This document shows, in pieces, positions 47,101 through 55,400 of a stretch of 64,000 nt of DNA. The notes below the pieces were generated by a model. The model worked only from the letters and a program-made list of their open reading frames with translations. It had not been told where the DNA came from and did no database searches. Made by a program: the position numbers and the translations under genes. Source of the stretch: Paragorgia papillata (taxonomy: Eukaryota; Cnidaria; Anthozoa; Scleralcyonacea; Coralliidae); the NCBI GenBank assembly GCA_035771165.1, contig JAWNZC010000320.1, forward strand, positions 1,778,001-1,842,000. The letters run 5' to 3'. Position 1 is the stretch's first letter. Each line of letters begins with the position of its first letter.

Positions 47101-49240
47101 ATTGCTGGAAAGTTGAGTGTTTACATCATTAAAATATTAAACAAACATATACAGTATATGTTTTGGCCTTTGGGTAAAAATGTGCTGGACAACAATATTA
47201 CAACTCTGAATACCAAGAGTTTAAAATTTGTGCCAGGTTGTTCCATCCAAAATGGCTACATTTTTCAAGCAATATTACAACCTGGAAAAAAAAAGTCTTA
47301 GAGTTGGCCACAAAAATATCTGGTATATGGCAGAATAACCTAGCCTGTGCTGCAAACTACACCAAAACCCAGGTTATATTACATGCATCTAAGAAAATTA
47401 GTAAGAGCCAAAATAATTGTTTTCGACACTCCTACAAGCAGCATAATTTCGTACTCTCAGTTGATCATATGATTGGCTGCTTAAAAATGCTTGCTGAAAA
47501 ATATTTCTTAGCAGCTCTTTTGCACAAAATTACATTTCACTATTCAGGCAAAAGTGAGTGTAAAGATTTAAAGTGCCTTTCACCTCTACAGGGATTTAAT
47601 ATACAGTGTATTTATGATATTTGGAACATTCTGAGAAGAAATGTAATATATCTTCTCAGACAAAATCTTCATCTTCATGGGCTTTTTCACTGTCAAAGTT
47701 AATGGATATGATGTCTACCAGGAATTGCAAACCAGTTTTCTTTTGTTTCAATTCCACAAGTATTCCTGGTGAAAAAAAAAGGATTCTTTTTTTGATCAAA
47801 TGTAGATTTAATTTTTTTTTCTCTTCAATAACAAGCTTTTACATTTTTCTTCATTTTTTTATTGAATGAACCACAAACAGCTGAACCAACAAGTTGCCTT
47901 CAGAGCTGCAAGATGCAATACTTGTCAAAGCTTTTGTTGGTAACTTGTAAATTTAGTGCATGTGTATATTGTGTAGGCAATAGAAAAGCCAATGACAGGG
48001 TTCCTTATTTAGACCTATCACAATCAAGTTCAAAATAATGCTTGTCACCAGGTGTCAACAACAAGGGTTACACAAATAACTTGTTTTATAGTCAAACACA
48101 GTGCATGCAGACTAGTAGCTAGAATAATGGTTGAATATTTTTCAAATTTTCCAGAAAATCTGATATCCAACCAGATAGTAACATTAATATCCCCTATTTA
48201 ACATTAATTTCCCTTATTTTGTATTAATGTTTTCTGTTCCTTTGATAAGTTATTGGCACTGTGCAGTATCTTTGCCAAACATGTACTGTAACGATTGAGA
48301 ATATATTAATTTGTACAACTGGCCGTATTTTCACCTGGTCCATAATCTTACCAAACTACACTTTTTAACCCATTGCTGCCTGAGCCAGCCAAAAACAGCT
48401 AGCTGCTTCAATATTTTACTCTGTCTAATGCCAGATGATTTTACTCATCCAAGGGAGAACCCTCAGACAACAGTCTAGACAGTATTACGGTAAATGATTA
48501 ACATTAGTGATTAACCCATTGCTGCCTGAACCAGCCACTTTAATATTTTACTCTAACATTAGCCAGATAATCTTACTCACCCAAGGGAGAACCCTCAGAC
48601 AGTCTAGGCAGCAATGGATTAATTGGCTAAGCTGAGAAGCAGTCTGTGTCAGAATAGTACTTACCTAGTTACCTCCCTGCAAAAAGGGTAAAACCTTCAG
48701 CTAGAAAAAGTGACAGTATAAACAAATAAAACTAGCAATGGATCAGATAGCAACATAAAAGTTAATATCGTGACGTTCACATCTTCAACATTCATTTAAT
48801 AATTTTTGTAGTCCTATATTATTATTTTAAACAATTATAACGGTGAACGGTCATCTCCGCTCGCATATATAGACCACTTGCAACTGTTCTCTTGGTGTTA
48901 CAGTATAAATAACTCGCGCTCTGTTAAACGTCGGGAGCGACGGGCTTTAAAATTGTCCTCCTGATGGACCGTTTTATATAACGTCATGTGGGACAGTGCG
49001 AGAGGACTACATTGCGAGCCACGCAAAATTTTTCAATCTTCGTCGTGCATTTTGCAAACTTTCTAATCTGGTAAAATATAGGTGTACAGTGTGTACGTAC
49101 CTGATTAAATATAAAGCTATACTCCATACATCATTCCTCGTGAACGATTCAACGATAACAAAGTAAAAATTCCAAATAAGCCCGCCATATTGAATGATCG
49201 TGCCACCTCAAATGTAGCTTCGCGGTTGAAAGACTTGAAC
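44106..49240. other. AT-rich right arm of the DNA transposon, no gene recognised
   Basis: No convincing frame. The ORFs at 44,678-44,941 and 47,238-47,702 have no motif and look like chance. Visible features are a C17 run (46,637-46,657), a hairpin at 46,730-46,765 (CTGATCTCTATA...TATAGAGATCAG), and two inverted units with TTAACCCATTGCTGCCTGA/GGCAGCAATGG at 48,366-48,621. A related TTAACCCATTGCTGCCTAG occurs in intron 1 (30,772). Confidence 0.5.
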
Positions 49241-49244
49241 CTAC

Positions 49245-49363
49245 CCAAGACGTCGTGTATTTGCTCTTCTCAGTCAAGTATCTGCTCATGAGTGTCATGT
49301 ATTTGCTCTTCCATTGCCCACGCCTACATTCCTTATATGGCATACGTACGGAATATACATATG
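49245..49363 (-). repeat. Right terminal inverted repeat with three 21-bp iterons
   Basis: Read on the minus strand it starts CATATGTATATTCCGTACGT, has CCATATAAGG (a perfect CArG form), and carries iterons ending at 49,307, 49,286 and 49,265: AGCAAATACATGAC, AGCAGATACTTGAC, AGCAAATACACGAC. The first iteron is at position 57 from the end, exactly as on the left. Confidence 0.8.
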
Positions 49364-49371
49364 CATATAAC
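49364..49371. repeat. Target-site duplication of the inner DNA transposon, right (CATATAAC)
   Basis: Identical to 29,894-29,901. What follows (ACGTTCAAAAGG) is BEL leader leading into the PBS. Confidence 0.88.
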
Positions 49372-49392
49372 ACGTTCAAAAGGTCGTCAAAT

Positions 49393-49410
49393 ATCCCGTC
49401 GGAGGTGCCA
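49393..49410 (-). other. BEL primer-binding site
   Basis: On the minus strand TGGCACCTCCGACGGGAT begins two bases after the 5' LTR. Its complement (ATCCCGTCGGAGGTGCCA) looks like the 3' end of a tRNA, including terminal CCA and the start of a T-arm. The tRNA species cannot be named from this alone. Confidence 0.8.
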
Positions 49411-49412
49411 CG

Positions 49413-49651
49413 TGTCCTAAATTCTCGCTTCCGCTTAAGATTGTATCCAGGGCAAATCACATACATAAAACTAAACTTTAATAATAATAAAATACGACAA
49501 ATGTCTCACTGTTTGCGTTCTCTTCTTCGCTTGAATCTCGCTCGCAACCTCTCCCTCCCATGAAAAGTGCTTGACTCATCAATACCTCATAACGTTCGCG
49601 CCGTCTTCGTTTACCTTCGGAAAGTTCCGGAAATAGGCCCAGTTCATTACA
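49413..49651 (-). repeat. BEL 5' LTR
   Basis: 239 bp, identical to 24,254-24,492. It is followed on the plus strand by GTAT (49,652), the right copy of the target duplication. Confidence 0.93.
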
Positions 49652-49812
49652 GTATAAATCTAGCCGTGGAGGTAGCTCACAATATAAACAATCTACCCGT
49701 GGAGGTAGCTCACAATATAAACAATCTACCCGTGGAGGTAGCTCAAAATATAAACAATCTACCCGTGGAGGTAGCTCAAAATATAAATCTACCCGTGGAG
49801 GTAGATTAAAAT
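49652..49812 (+). pseudogene. Helitron-associated peptidase-like fragment, 3' piece with 33-bp tandem repeats
   Basis: The frame interrupted at 24,253 resumes here as SGINLAVEVAHNINNLPVEV and continues with AHNINNLPVEVAQNINNLPV to a TAA at 49,810. The DNA is a tandem 33-bp unit (CTACCCGTGGAGGTAGCTCA + CAATATAAACAAT), about four copies, giving an 11-residue protein repeat NNLPVEVAHNI. Similar NLP-x-V repeats are known to follow the peptidase domain in related Helitron-type proteins (recalled). The TAA ends the frame before any helicase region. Confidence 0.6.
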
Positions 49813-50188
49813 AGCGTCATGAAATTCATAATATAAAGTGTGGCCATATACTATTTGCCAGGTCAATAGTTGTTACTTTATTGCCATAGCATTTTCCTTT
49901 GGGAAACAATCATTTAGTATGTATGCATACTCACTTCCCTCACAAGTGTGATGAGGGTGTACAACTTGGGAGGTTTTGTATACATACTAAATGGATGAAC
50001 CCTTGTAAACTGAAATCGTAACATATGTAATAATGGAGGTTCATTTTAAATGCATTTATTATATTTTACATGAAAATTACCAGAAGTGATATTAAGGAAT
50101 AAAAGGTTCAGATTGTCACTCAAGTTCTTCCCTAACTTAACAAGAATAAAACATAAACATAACATTAATATTAGAATAGGTATAAGTC

Positions 50189-50715
50189 TTAATAAAAGTC
50201 TTTTCTTTTAATAACAAATTCGGGTCCTTCACAAAAGTTTGAAAGGTTTATTCGAGGACAACATCTGTTACTTTGTTTTTTTAACGACTCGAATGTAACT
50301 TTGATCTTCCTCCCAGCTCTTAAAATTGCAACCATGATATCTCTTTCAGATGCAGTGTTCAAGTCCAATGATAGCTCCAATATATCTTTAAGTTGTTGGA
50401 TCTCTTGCTTGTAAAAAACAAGCCGCCGTTTTTCAGAGGGATCAGAAGAGTTTTGCACCAATAGACGAACAAAATATTGAATTTCACATGGATCAACAAG
50501 TTGCAATGAACTGCATCCATCACATTTCCCCAAAAGGTCATCACCTGGAAGAGGGGCAACATTCCTTTTGCAATTGACGCAGCTGTGCATCTTAGCAACT
50601 TCTACAACGCCAACAACATTCCCAATTATAGTTGCAGATGTTGCATCAAGGCTTTCATGAACATCTACTAATGGCTGGTCGAATCCAGTTGTCCCCTTCG
50701 CTTCAAATTGTTCAT
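50189..50715 (-). pseudogene. RPA70-like OB-fold/zinc-ribbon fragment
   Basis: The minus-strand frame reads TTGFDQPLVDVHESLDATSA, TIIGNVVGVVEVAKMHSCVN, then CKRNVAPLPGDDLLGKCDGC and SSLQLVDPCEI. Two CxxC pairs (CVNC, CDGC) after a beta-rich segment match the zinc ribbon in the C-terminal OB fold of replication protein A large subunit. The frame is open from about 50,715 to 50,189 but has no start of its own (TGA upstream near 50,735). RPA-like genes are known passengers of Helitron-type elements, which agrees with its place inside the Helitron-like insert. It binds single-stranded DNA in the family. Confidence 0.55.
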
Positions 50716-50719
50716 TTTT

Positions 50720-51395
50720 TGGAGTGTTTCAAGTATCTGTCACCCTTATAAATTTTAACTTTAAAGTTTTTGAAAATATATGTATGCCCGATGCCCTTGA
50801 AGTCCAAGGAAGAAAGACCGTGTATTCGTGTAACAAAAACCGTGGTGATTAGCGTGTTCCGTAGAATTGCGGCGTAGCGCATAATTTGACAATTACATGC
50901 CGCTGATCGATAGGCGCAAGTAGCTAGCTCAAATTACTAATATCCCTCAACATCCACTGTTACTCCCTCATGCCTATAAAATTATTGCGGGCGCAGCCAC
51001 AATTCTAGCCCTCCGGTTGTGTGAAGTACTTCATATAAATTAAAGATTATTTCTATTCTTTCTCGTACAGTATATTTACTCATGGACTAATAGTTAACTA
51101 TGATCACTATGCTATGATTTACTGTTCACAGACATAAACCTTTGTTGGGCCCCTGTGTTGTTATATGACTGTCTTTTCCCCGTGACTTCGATGAGTAATT
51201 TCACATCAGCCTATTAAAAACTGCTGAATCTTTTTCCCCGTTAGGAAAAAATTCCAGGAAATTTTTTTCATTAGATTTTTTCACGCCGAAATTTTTGTCT
51301 ACATTTATACAGTGATAATATATACGTTGCCAAAATTTGTTATTGCGCCACGCGAACATATATAACATAATTATTTAGTACGTTTAATATAGTAC
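50720..51395. other. Right part of the Helitron-like insert, no gene
   Basis: AT-rich, no frame supported. The insert ends at 51,442 with CTACTAG. Confidence 0.5.
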
Positions 51396-51442
51396 ATGCA
51401 AACATGCTTAGGCAGCACTTTCCTTGCGATAGTAACTACTAG

Positions 51443-51830
51443 TTTAGACGATTATTTTACCTTAGGCCCCGCAGGTACGGATATATGCGCGACTCGGCTG
51501 AAAGCCATCAATCACGCCGCGCAACACCTTGGCATCCCTCTATCGCCGGAAAAATGCGAAGGGCCTACCACGCGCATTGTCTTCCTGGGAATCGAGTTAG
51601 ATTCTATTGCCATGTCGGCACGACTCCCACCTGATAAGTATAGCGAATTTATCCAGCTGCTACTCGAGTGGGGCGACAAAAAATGGTGTAAGCCTAAAGA
51701 TCTCCAGTCTTTGGTGGGTAAGTTGAATCATGCGTGCTCGGTGGTGCCGTGCGGTCGGACATTTATCAGACGCTTATTGGATCTCTTAAAAGGCGCGAAC
51801 CGTTTCCGTCCTTTTTTTACGCTTAAATAA
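51443..51830 (+). pseudogene. Reverse transcriptase, C-terminal half (YR retroelement)
   Basis: Resumes with the catalytic box LDDYFTLGPAGTD, then CATRLKAINHAAQHLGIPLS, PTTRIVFLGIELDSIAMSAR and WCKPKDLQSLVGKLNHACSV, the thumb/connection region of DIRS-type RTs. The frame upstream of 51,443 (from 51,396) belongs to the Helitron-like insert. It stops at 51,828 because of a T7 run (51,812-51,818); one base fewer would continue into the RNase H segment. Confidence 0.85.
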
Positions 51831-52380
51831 GCAGTGTCAGCTGGATATCACGTGGTGGCGGGAATTCTTACCCACGTGGGATGGCGTATATTTCTTCGAC
51901 TTGCCAGAGCGGGCCCCAATGCCTAATTTGTCTCTCGCATCTGATGCGTCGGGAAGCAGAGGTTACGAGGTCTATTACAATGGCGAATGGTTTAATGGGT
52001 CGTGGTTGGCTTCACAACGGCCGTTGGGCATCGCTTATAAGGAGATGTACCCCATTGTGCTCGCATGCCATATTTGGGGTAGGGAGTGGTCTCGTAAACG
52101 CGTTCAGTTCCTGTGCGACAACGAGAGCGTAGTTGCTGTCATCACGTCCGGCACTTCAAAAGATGACAAGATCATGCACCTCCTTCGCGCGCTTTTTCTG
52201 GTGTCTGCGCGATATAATTTCAAATTGATGGCTACACATGTCCCAAGTAAAACTAATGTGGTGGCTGATGCTTTGTCTCGTTTTAACATGCAGGCGTTCT
52301 TCCGACTGGCACCGCAAGCCAACCCGACACCCGTGATCATACCTCAAGATTTGCTAGCGCGGCTGACATCGCAGCTCTGA
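51831..52380 (+). CDS. RNase H domain of the YR retroelement
   Basis: After QLDITWWREFLPTWDGVYFF the frame 51,901-52,380 has the catalytic acids in LSLASDASGSRGYEVYY, IAYKEMYPIVLACHIWG and VQFLCDNESVVAVITSG, and ends with MATHVPSKTNVVADALSRFN, the fourth motif. It degrades the RNA of the RNA-DNA hybrid in active elements. No own start: it is part of the pol polyprotein. The TGA at 52,378 precedes the recombinase ORF by a few codons. Confidence 0.85.
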
Positions 52381-52500
52381 CAAATAGGACGAGGGAATTG
52401 ATGTGCCAAGGTCTGGCTGGCTCGACTCGGCGAACATATTCGACTGCCCAACGCAGATTCTTATACTCGGTTGGTGGATTTGTCTGCTTATCGGCCTACC
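52381..52500 (+). pseudogene. Tyrosine recombinase, N-terminal remnant
   Basis: MCQGLAGSTRRTYSTAQRRF (52,398 on) is the start of the SAM-like N-terminal domain of DIRS/Ngaro tyrosine recombinases. Recognisable recombinase sequence ends near 52,500, where the tandem repeat region begins. The catalytic R-H-R-Y part is absent. Confidence 0.65.
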
Positions 52501-52544
52501 CCCCCTTCTTTTGGGGTCTTGATGGGCTCAATAGCATATTTGGG

Positions 52545-53060
52545 TGCAACCCCCTGATCGGCAGTCTAGCATACTGGGTGCAGCCCCAGACTGGCAGTCT
52601 AGCATACTGGGCGCAACCCCCAGAACGGCAGTTCTAGCATACTGGGTGCAACCGCAGATACAAGTCCCAGATTGGCATTCACTGGGCGCAGTCCCAGATT
52701 GGCATTCACTGGGTGCAGTCCCAGATTGGCATTCACTGGGCACAGTCCCAGATTGGCATTCACTGGGCACAGTCCCAGATTGGCATTCACTGGGCGCAGT
52801 CCCAGATTGGCATTCACTGGGTGCAAGTCCCAGATTGGCATTCACTGGGTGCAGTCCCAGATTGGCATTCACTGGGTGCAGTCCCAGATTGGCATTCACT
52901 GGGTGCAGTCCCAGATTGGCATTCACTGGGTGCAGTCCCAGATTGGCATTCACTGGGTGCAGTCCCAGATTGGCATTCACTGGGCACAGTCCCAGATTGG
53001 CATTCACTGGGTACAGCCCCAGATTGGCATTCACTGGGTGCAAGTCCCAGATTGACAGGT
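52545..53060. repeat. 27-bp minisatellite (about 15 copies) with a degenerate 40-bp-unit leader
   Basis: Unit CCCAGATTGGCATTCACTGG + GTGCAGT, from about 52,665 to 53,055, preceded at 52,545-52,660 by three longer related units with GGCAGTCTAGCATACTGGG. As 27 is a multiple of 3 and the unit lacks stops, long repetitive frames run through in all three plus frames and more than one minus frame (for example PDWHSLGAV, and PVNANLGLH on minus). These are not considered genes. Confidence 0.95.
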
Positions 53061-53243
53061 CGGCATACCTCGAGACGACACCAAATTGGCGCTCAGCATA
53101 CTCGGATGCGAATCGGCGTTGTAGGATATCTGGGTATCTTCGGATAAAAATGGTAACAGTGGTATCAGTGGTTTGGTGCAGTTGTGGGATCACCAAGAAT
53201 AGATTACTTGGATGAGTGATTTATGTAAGCGATATATCACTTT

Positions 53244-53394
53244 TGGTGGTCAGGTCAAGATTGGAGATCACAACAGGGCATCCTGACCTGAATCCAAGTA
53301 ATAACAAGCGTCTGGTAAGTCGGTGAACCCCCCCCCCCCCCGTCTGCACCTAACCAACCATACGGGTAAGTAAAGTGAATGCAGGTGTTAAATG
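53244..53394 (+). repeat. Split direct repeat B1
   Basis: TGGTGGTCAGGTCAAGATTG ... TGCAGGTGTTAAATG, repeated at 53,617-53,759. It differs mainly in a C run (14 C here, 6 in B2) and a few substitutions. Confidence 0.9.
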
Positions 53395-53549
53395 AGGTTA
53401 TTAGATAACCAAGGTTAACAACTAATGAACTGCGCAGGGCTTGGGGCGAGAATGCGATATGAGAGGCACACCACGCTTGGCCGATCATTGCGCCTGTTGA
53501 CGGCACAGCGAAGACGTAGCATACAAGAAGTAAGAAATTTTCGAAAATA
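53389..53549 (+). repeat. Split direct repeat A2
   Basis: Same as A1 at 21,598-21,757 with one indel; directly joined to B1 through TTAAATGAGG. Confidence 0.9.
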
Positions 53550-53616
53550 CCCACCATCCCTCCCTTTAATCAAAAGCTATTTCCACCGATAAAATCGGTG
53601 TGATTGGTGTAGACGG

Positions 53617-53759
53617 TGGTGGTCAGGTCAAGATTGGAGATCACAACAGAGCATCCTGACCTGAATCCAAGTAATAAGAAGCGTCTGGTAAGTCGGTGAA
53701 CCCCCCGTCTGCACCTAACCAACCATACGGGTAAGTAAAGTGAATGCAGGTGTTAAATG
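53617..53759 (+). repeat. Split direct repeat B2, 3' end of the YR retroelement
   Basis: Second copy of B; ends GTGTTAAATG followed by flank CATATGTAATA. The 67 bp between A2 and B2 (CCCACCATCCCTCCC ... GATTGGTGTAGACGG) is unique. Confidence 0.9.
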
Positions 53760-53765
53760 CATATG

Positions 53766-54050
53766 TAATATTTATAAACCGCGCAGGAGGGCTTTATCGG
53801 ATATAAAACACGAGGCGATAGCCGAGTGTTTTAGAGCCGATAAAGCCCGTACTGCAAGGTTTTTAAATGGCTTCTAAAAAGAATCGCTTCATACGTTCAT
53901 TGGCGTAGTAATTTTGAAAATTAAGCTTATCTCAGCCGTTAAAAACCAGCGAGAAACTTAGAGCGAGTCTATATCACATATATAGATCCAATACGCTCAT
54001 GATTTTTCTTTGTGTTTTCCTCATGAATTATTAATGAATTTTAGAAATAT
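53766..54050. repeat. Palindromic MITE-like repeat, reverse copy of the intron 3 repeat
   Basis: Reverse complement of 34,075-34,352 (GCGCAGGAGGGCTTTATCGG ... CCTCATGAATTATTAATGAA) with high identity. It starts within about 10 bp of the end of B2. Confidence 0.8.
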
Positions 54051-54091
54051 ATATACAAATTGCAGCGCGCGGTAATTTGAAACTCGAAACA

Positions 54092-54305
54092 GCTGTGGGC
54101 TTCTGTGCCACGTGAATGGCGCGTGACGCTCACTGAAAGCTCTTCTCTTCTCTCTCGCGTGTTTTATCACACCGCGGGTGTTCCGCTAACGTCAATTTGT
54201 TGGAGCTTAAATTACACGACACAGAACGCGGCACTTCGTGTTTAGTCGTCTCAGCTTTCAGTGAGCGTCACGCGCCATTCACGTGGCACAGAAGTCCACA
54301 GTTGA
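54092..54305. repeat. Inverted-repeat element
   Basis: CTGTGGGCTTCTGTGCCACG and AATGGCGCGTGACGCTCACT are mirrored at 54,255-54,305. Arms are about 50 bp and the spacer about 110 bp. Confidence 0.75.
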
Positions 54306-54870
54306 GTAATAAAAGACAATTATATGGCAGAATGATGCTTAGCAAATAAAACGTCGCCTAATTAATTTTTTCGAGTTAGTACAGCGGGTTGTATAATTCT
54401 TCCTTGGCTAGATTTGTGAAAAATCGTTGATCGTTAGCTAGGGGGAAAAATCGTTTTTAATCACGAACAGTCCAATCCTTGATGTTTCTAATTACCAGAA
54501 TTTTTTGGTTATATGACCAGTATCGACGCTCCGAATACGTCATTGTAGAAAATGAAGTTTTACTTCCGCCATATTTAATTCGAAATATTGGCGCATGCGC
54601 AGCCATTTTTCCCCCTAGCGCTTCCAGATTCTAGTTTCTAGCTCGTTTCTAGCCGTTCAGATTGTCTTGAAAGGTAATGTATTTTCAATGGGTTATGAAT
54701 TTCTTGTCGAATTTTGTTAAGCATTGCACAGTATACTAATAAATCTAGTTTTCTTTGTATTTTTCTTATAGATTGTTGACATAACTGAGATTTCGATCGC
54801 GAATTTGATCTATTCCAAGTTATGCTCTTTCGTCGACCAAAGATCAAGTCGTGAGAAGTCAGTTTGGTAC

Positions 54871-55106
54871 ATTGAACTAAAAATAACTGGAACGCTACGT
54901 TCAGTAAACTGCGCATACAAATCTTGAAGCCAAAATTTGACTCCCATGAAGCCAGTTTTGACTCCCAGACACGCACTTCCACGCGTGTTTCTACTTTTTT
55001 TGTTTTGGCCGTGTTTGTTTTTTTCGTGGAAAGGCTGGGTACGACTTGCATAATTTGGCTTCAAACTTCCGGTTGAACGTAGCGTTCCAGTTATTTTTAG
55101 TTCAAT
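54871..55106. repeat. Inverted-repeat element
   Basis: ATTGAACTAAAAATAACTGG + AACGCTACGTTCA at the left is mirrored at 55,073-55,106, with further internal pairing (TTGAAGCCAAAATT / AATTTGGCTTCAA). Confidence 0.75.
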
Positions 55107-55231
55107 GGTTTGGTAGCAGAACTTTGTCCATGAAAACATCGCCAATTGGCGTTCAACGTTGGAAGCGAAATTGAAAACACGACGGCACCAGAATATAAAG
55201 AGGCAAAGAGCGACTTTAATTCAGTCTCATT

Positions 55232-55400
55232 GTGGACGATGCTATAGTCTATTGTGTCAAGTCAATAAAGAAGAGATTGAATAGAAAGTGTAATGGCGAG
55301 GCTTTCCCATCAAGTTCAAGAGAGATAAACCGACGGAGTATACTGAAATATCAGATGGACGAAGCAAAGCTGAAACAAATCATTAGCATGAAAAATTCAG
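55232..55400 (+). CDS. Candidate exon, unknown
   Basis: Open frame MDDAIVYCVKSIKKRLNRKC ... LKQIISMKNSG ending at ATTCAG|gtaact, a possible donor. No domain recognised and no partner exon found. Weak. Confidence 0.15.

Larger units (their letters stand above)
29902..49363 (+). mobile_element. 19.46-kb KDZ-type DNA transposon, innermost element
   Basis: Flanked by perfect 8-bp duplications CATATAAC. The two ends, read inward, align without gaps for about 119 bases: both have GTACGTAT at positions 15-22, CCATAWAAGG just after it, and three 21-bp iterons starting at position 57. The body holds one multi-exon transposase-like gene (30,071-39,543, plus), several smaller MITEs in its introns, a 186-bp satellite (41,155-44,105) and about 5 kb of AT-rich sequence. 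It sits in a BEL element with identical LTRs, so it inserted after a recent event and must be young. The superfamily call rests on the gene (SWIM, transposase core like HMGXB3/KDZ proteins) and the 8-bp duplication. Confidence 0.85.
24254..49651 (-). mobile_element. BEL/Pao LTR retrotransposon, minus strand, carrying a 19.5-kb insertion
   Basis: Along the plus strand the order is 3' LTR (24,254-24,492), polypurine tract, pol, gag with protease, leader, [19,470 bp of inserted DNA plus duplication], PBS, 5' LTR (49,413-49,651). Both LTRs are 239 bp, begin TGT and end ACA, and I find no difference between them base by base. The target duplication GTAT flanks the whole. Without its insert the element is about 5.9 kb, normal for BEL/Pao. 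Identical LTRs indicate a recent insertion. The gag-protease and pol frames are intact apart from a one-base offset in a G5 run at 27,833-27,837. The leader insertion separates PBS and 5' LTR from gag, so this copy should not replicate. Confidence 0.9.
23630..51442 (+). mobile_element. Helitron-like insertion in the RT (about 2.4 kb of own sequence)
   Basis: The host RT sequence is CATTA|TTTAGAC. The insert lies exactly between A and T, without target duplication, and its right end is CTACTAG, that is CTAG followed by T. Insertion between A and T and a 3' CTRR end are Helitron hallmarks. The left end is TTGCTGCCGC rather than the canonical TC, so support is partial. Removing the nested BEL element leaves 23,630-24,253 joined to 49,656-51,442. 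This holds a cysteine-peptidase-like fragment (plus) and an RPA-like fragment (minus), both known passengers of Helitron-type elements. No Rep/helicase is present, so it is a non-autonomous or decayed copy. A 4-bp stem TAGT/ACTA sits at the 3' end; a classic hairpin is not obvious. Confidence 0.55.
21598..53759 (+). mobile_element. Tyrosine-recombinase (PAT/Ngaro-type) retroelement, outermost shell of the nest
   Basis: Defined by split direct repeats: A1 (21,598-21,757) before the gag-like ORF, and B1 (53,244-53,394), A2 (53,389-53,549), B2 (53,617-53,759) at the 3' end. The A1 ... B1-A2-B2 order is the known layout of PAT and Ngaro-like elements. The coding order is gag-like, RT, RNase H, then the start of a tyrosine recombinase. 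The RT is cut after LLHY at 23,629 and resumes with LDDYF at 51,443, with no base lost or duplicated, so the two halves are one element interrupted by 27.8 kb. A1 begins and B2 ends with the shared word AAATG, a plausible recombination core. Frameshifts and a missing recombinase make it inactive. Confidence 0.85.

Noticed and set aside
52528..53215. Long frames of more than 220 codons on both strands
   Set aside because: Produced by a stop-free 27-bp tandem repeat; the opposite and alternative frames are equally open, so openness carries no coding signal.
21591..53773. ATGTAATA on both sides of the YR element as an 8-bp target duplication
   Set aside because: Tyrosine-recombinase elements do not make duplications, and using it would require moving the end four bases past repeat B2. 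Treated as coincidence.
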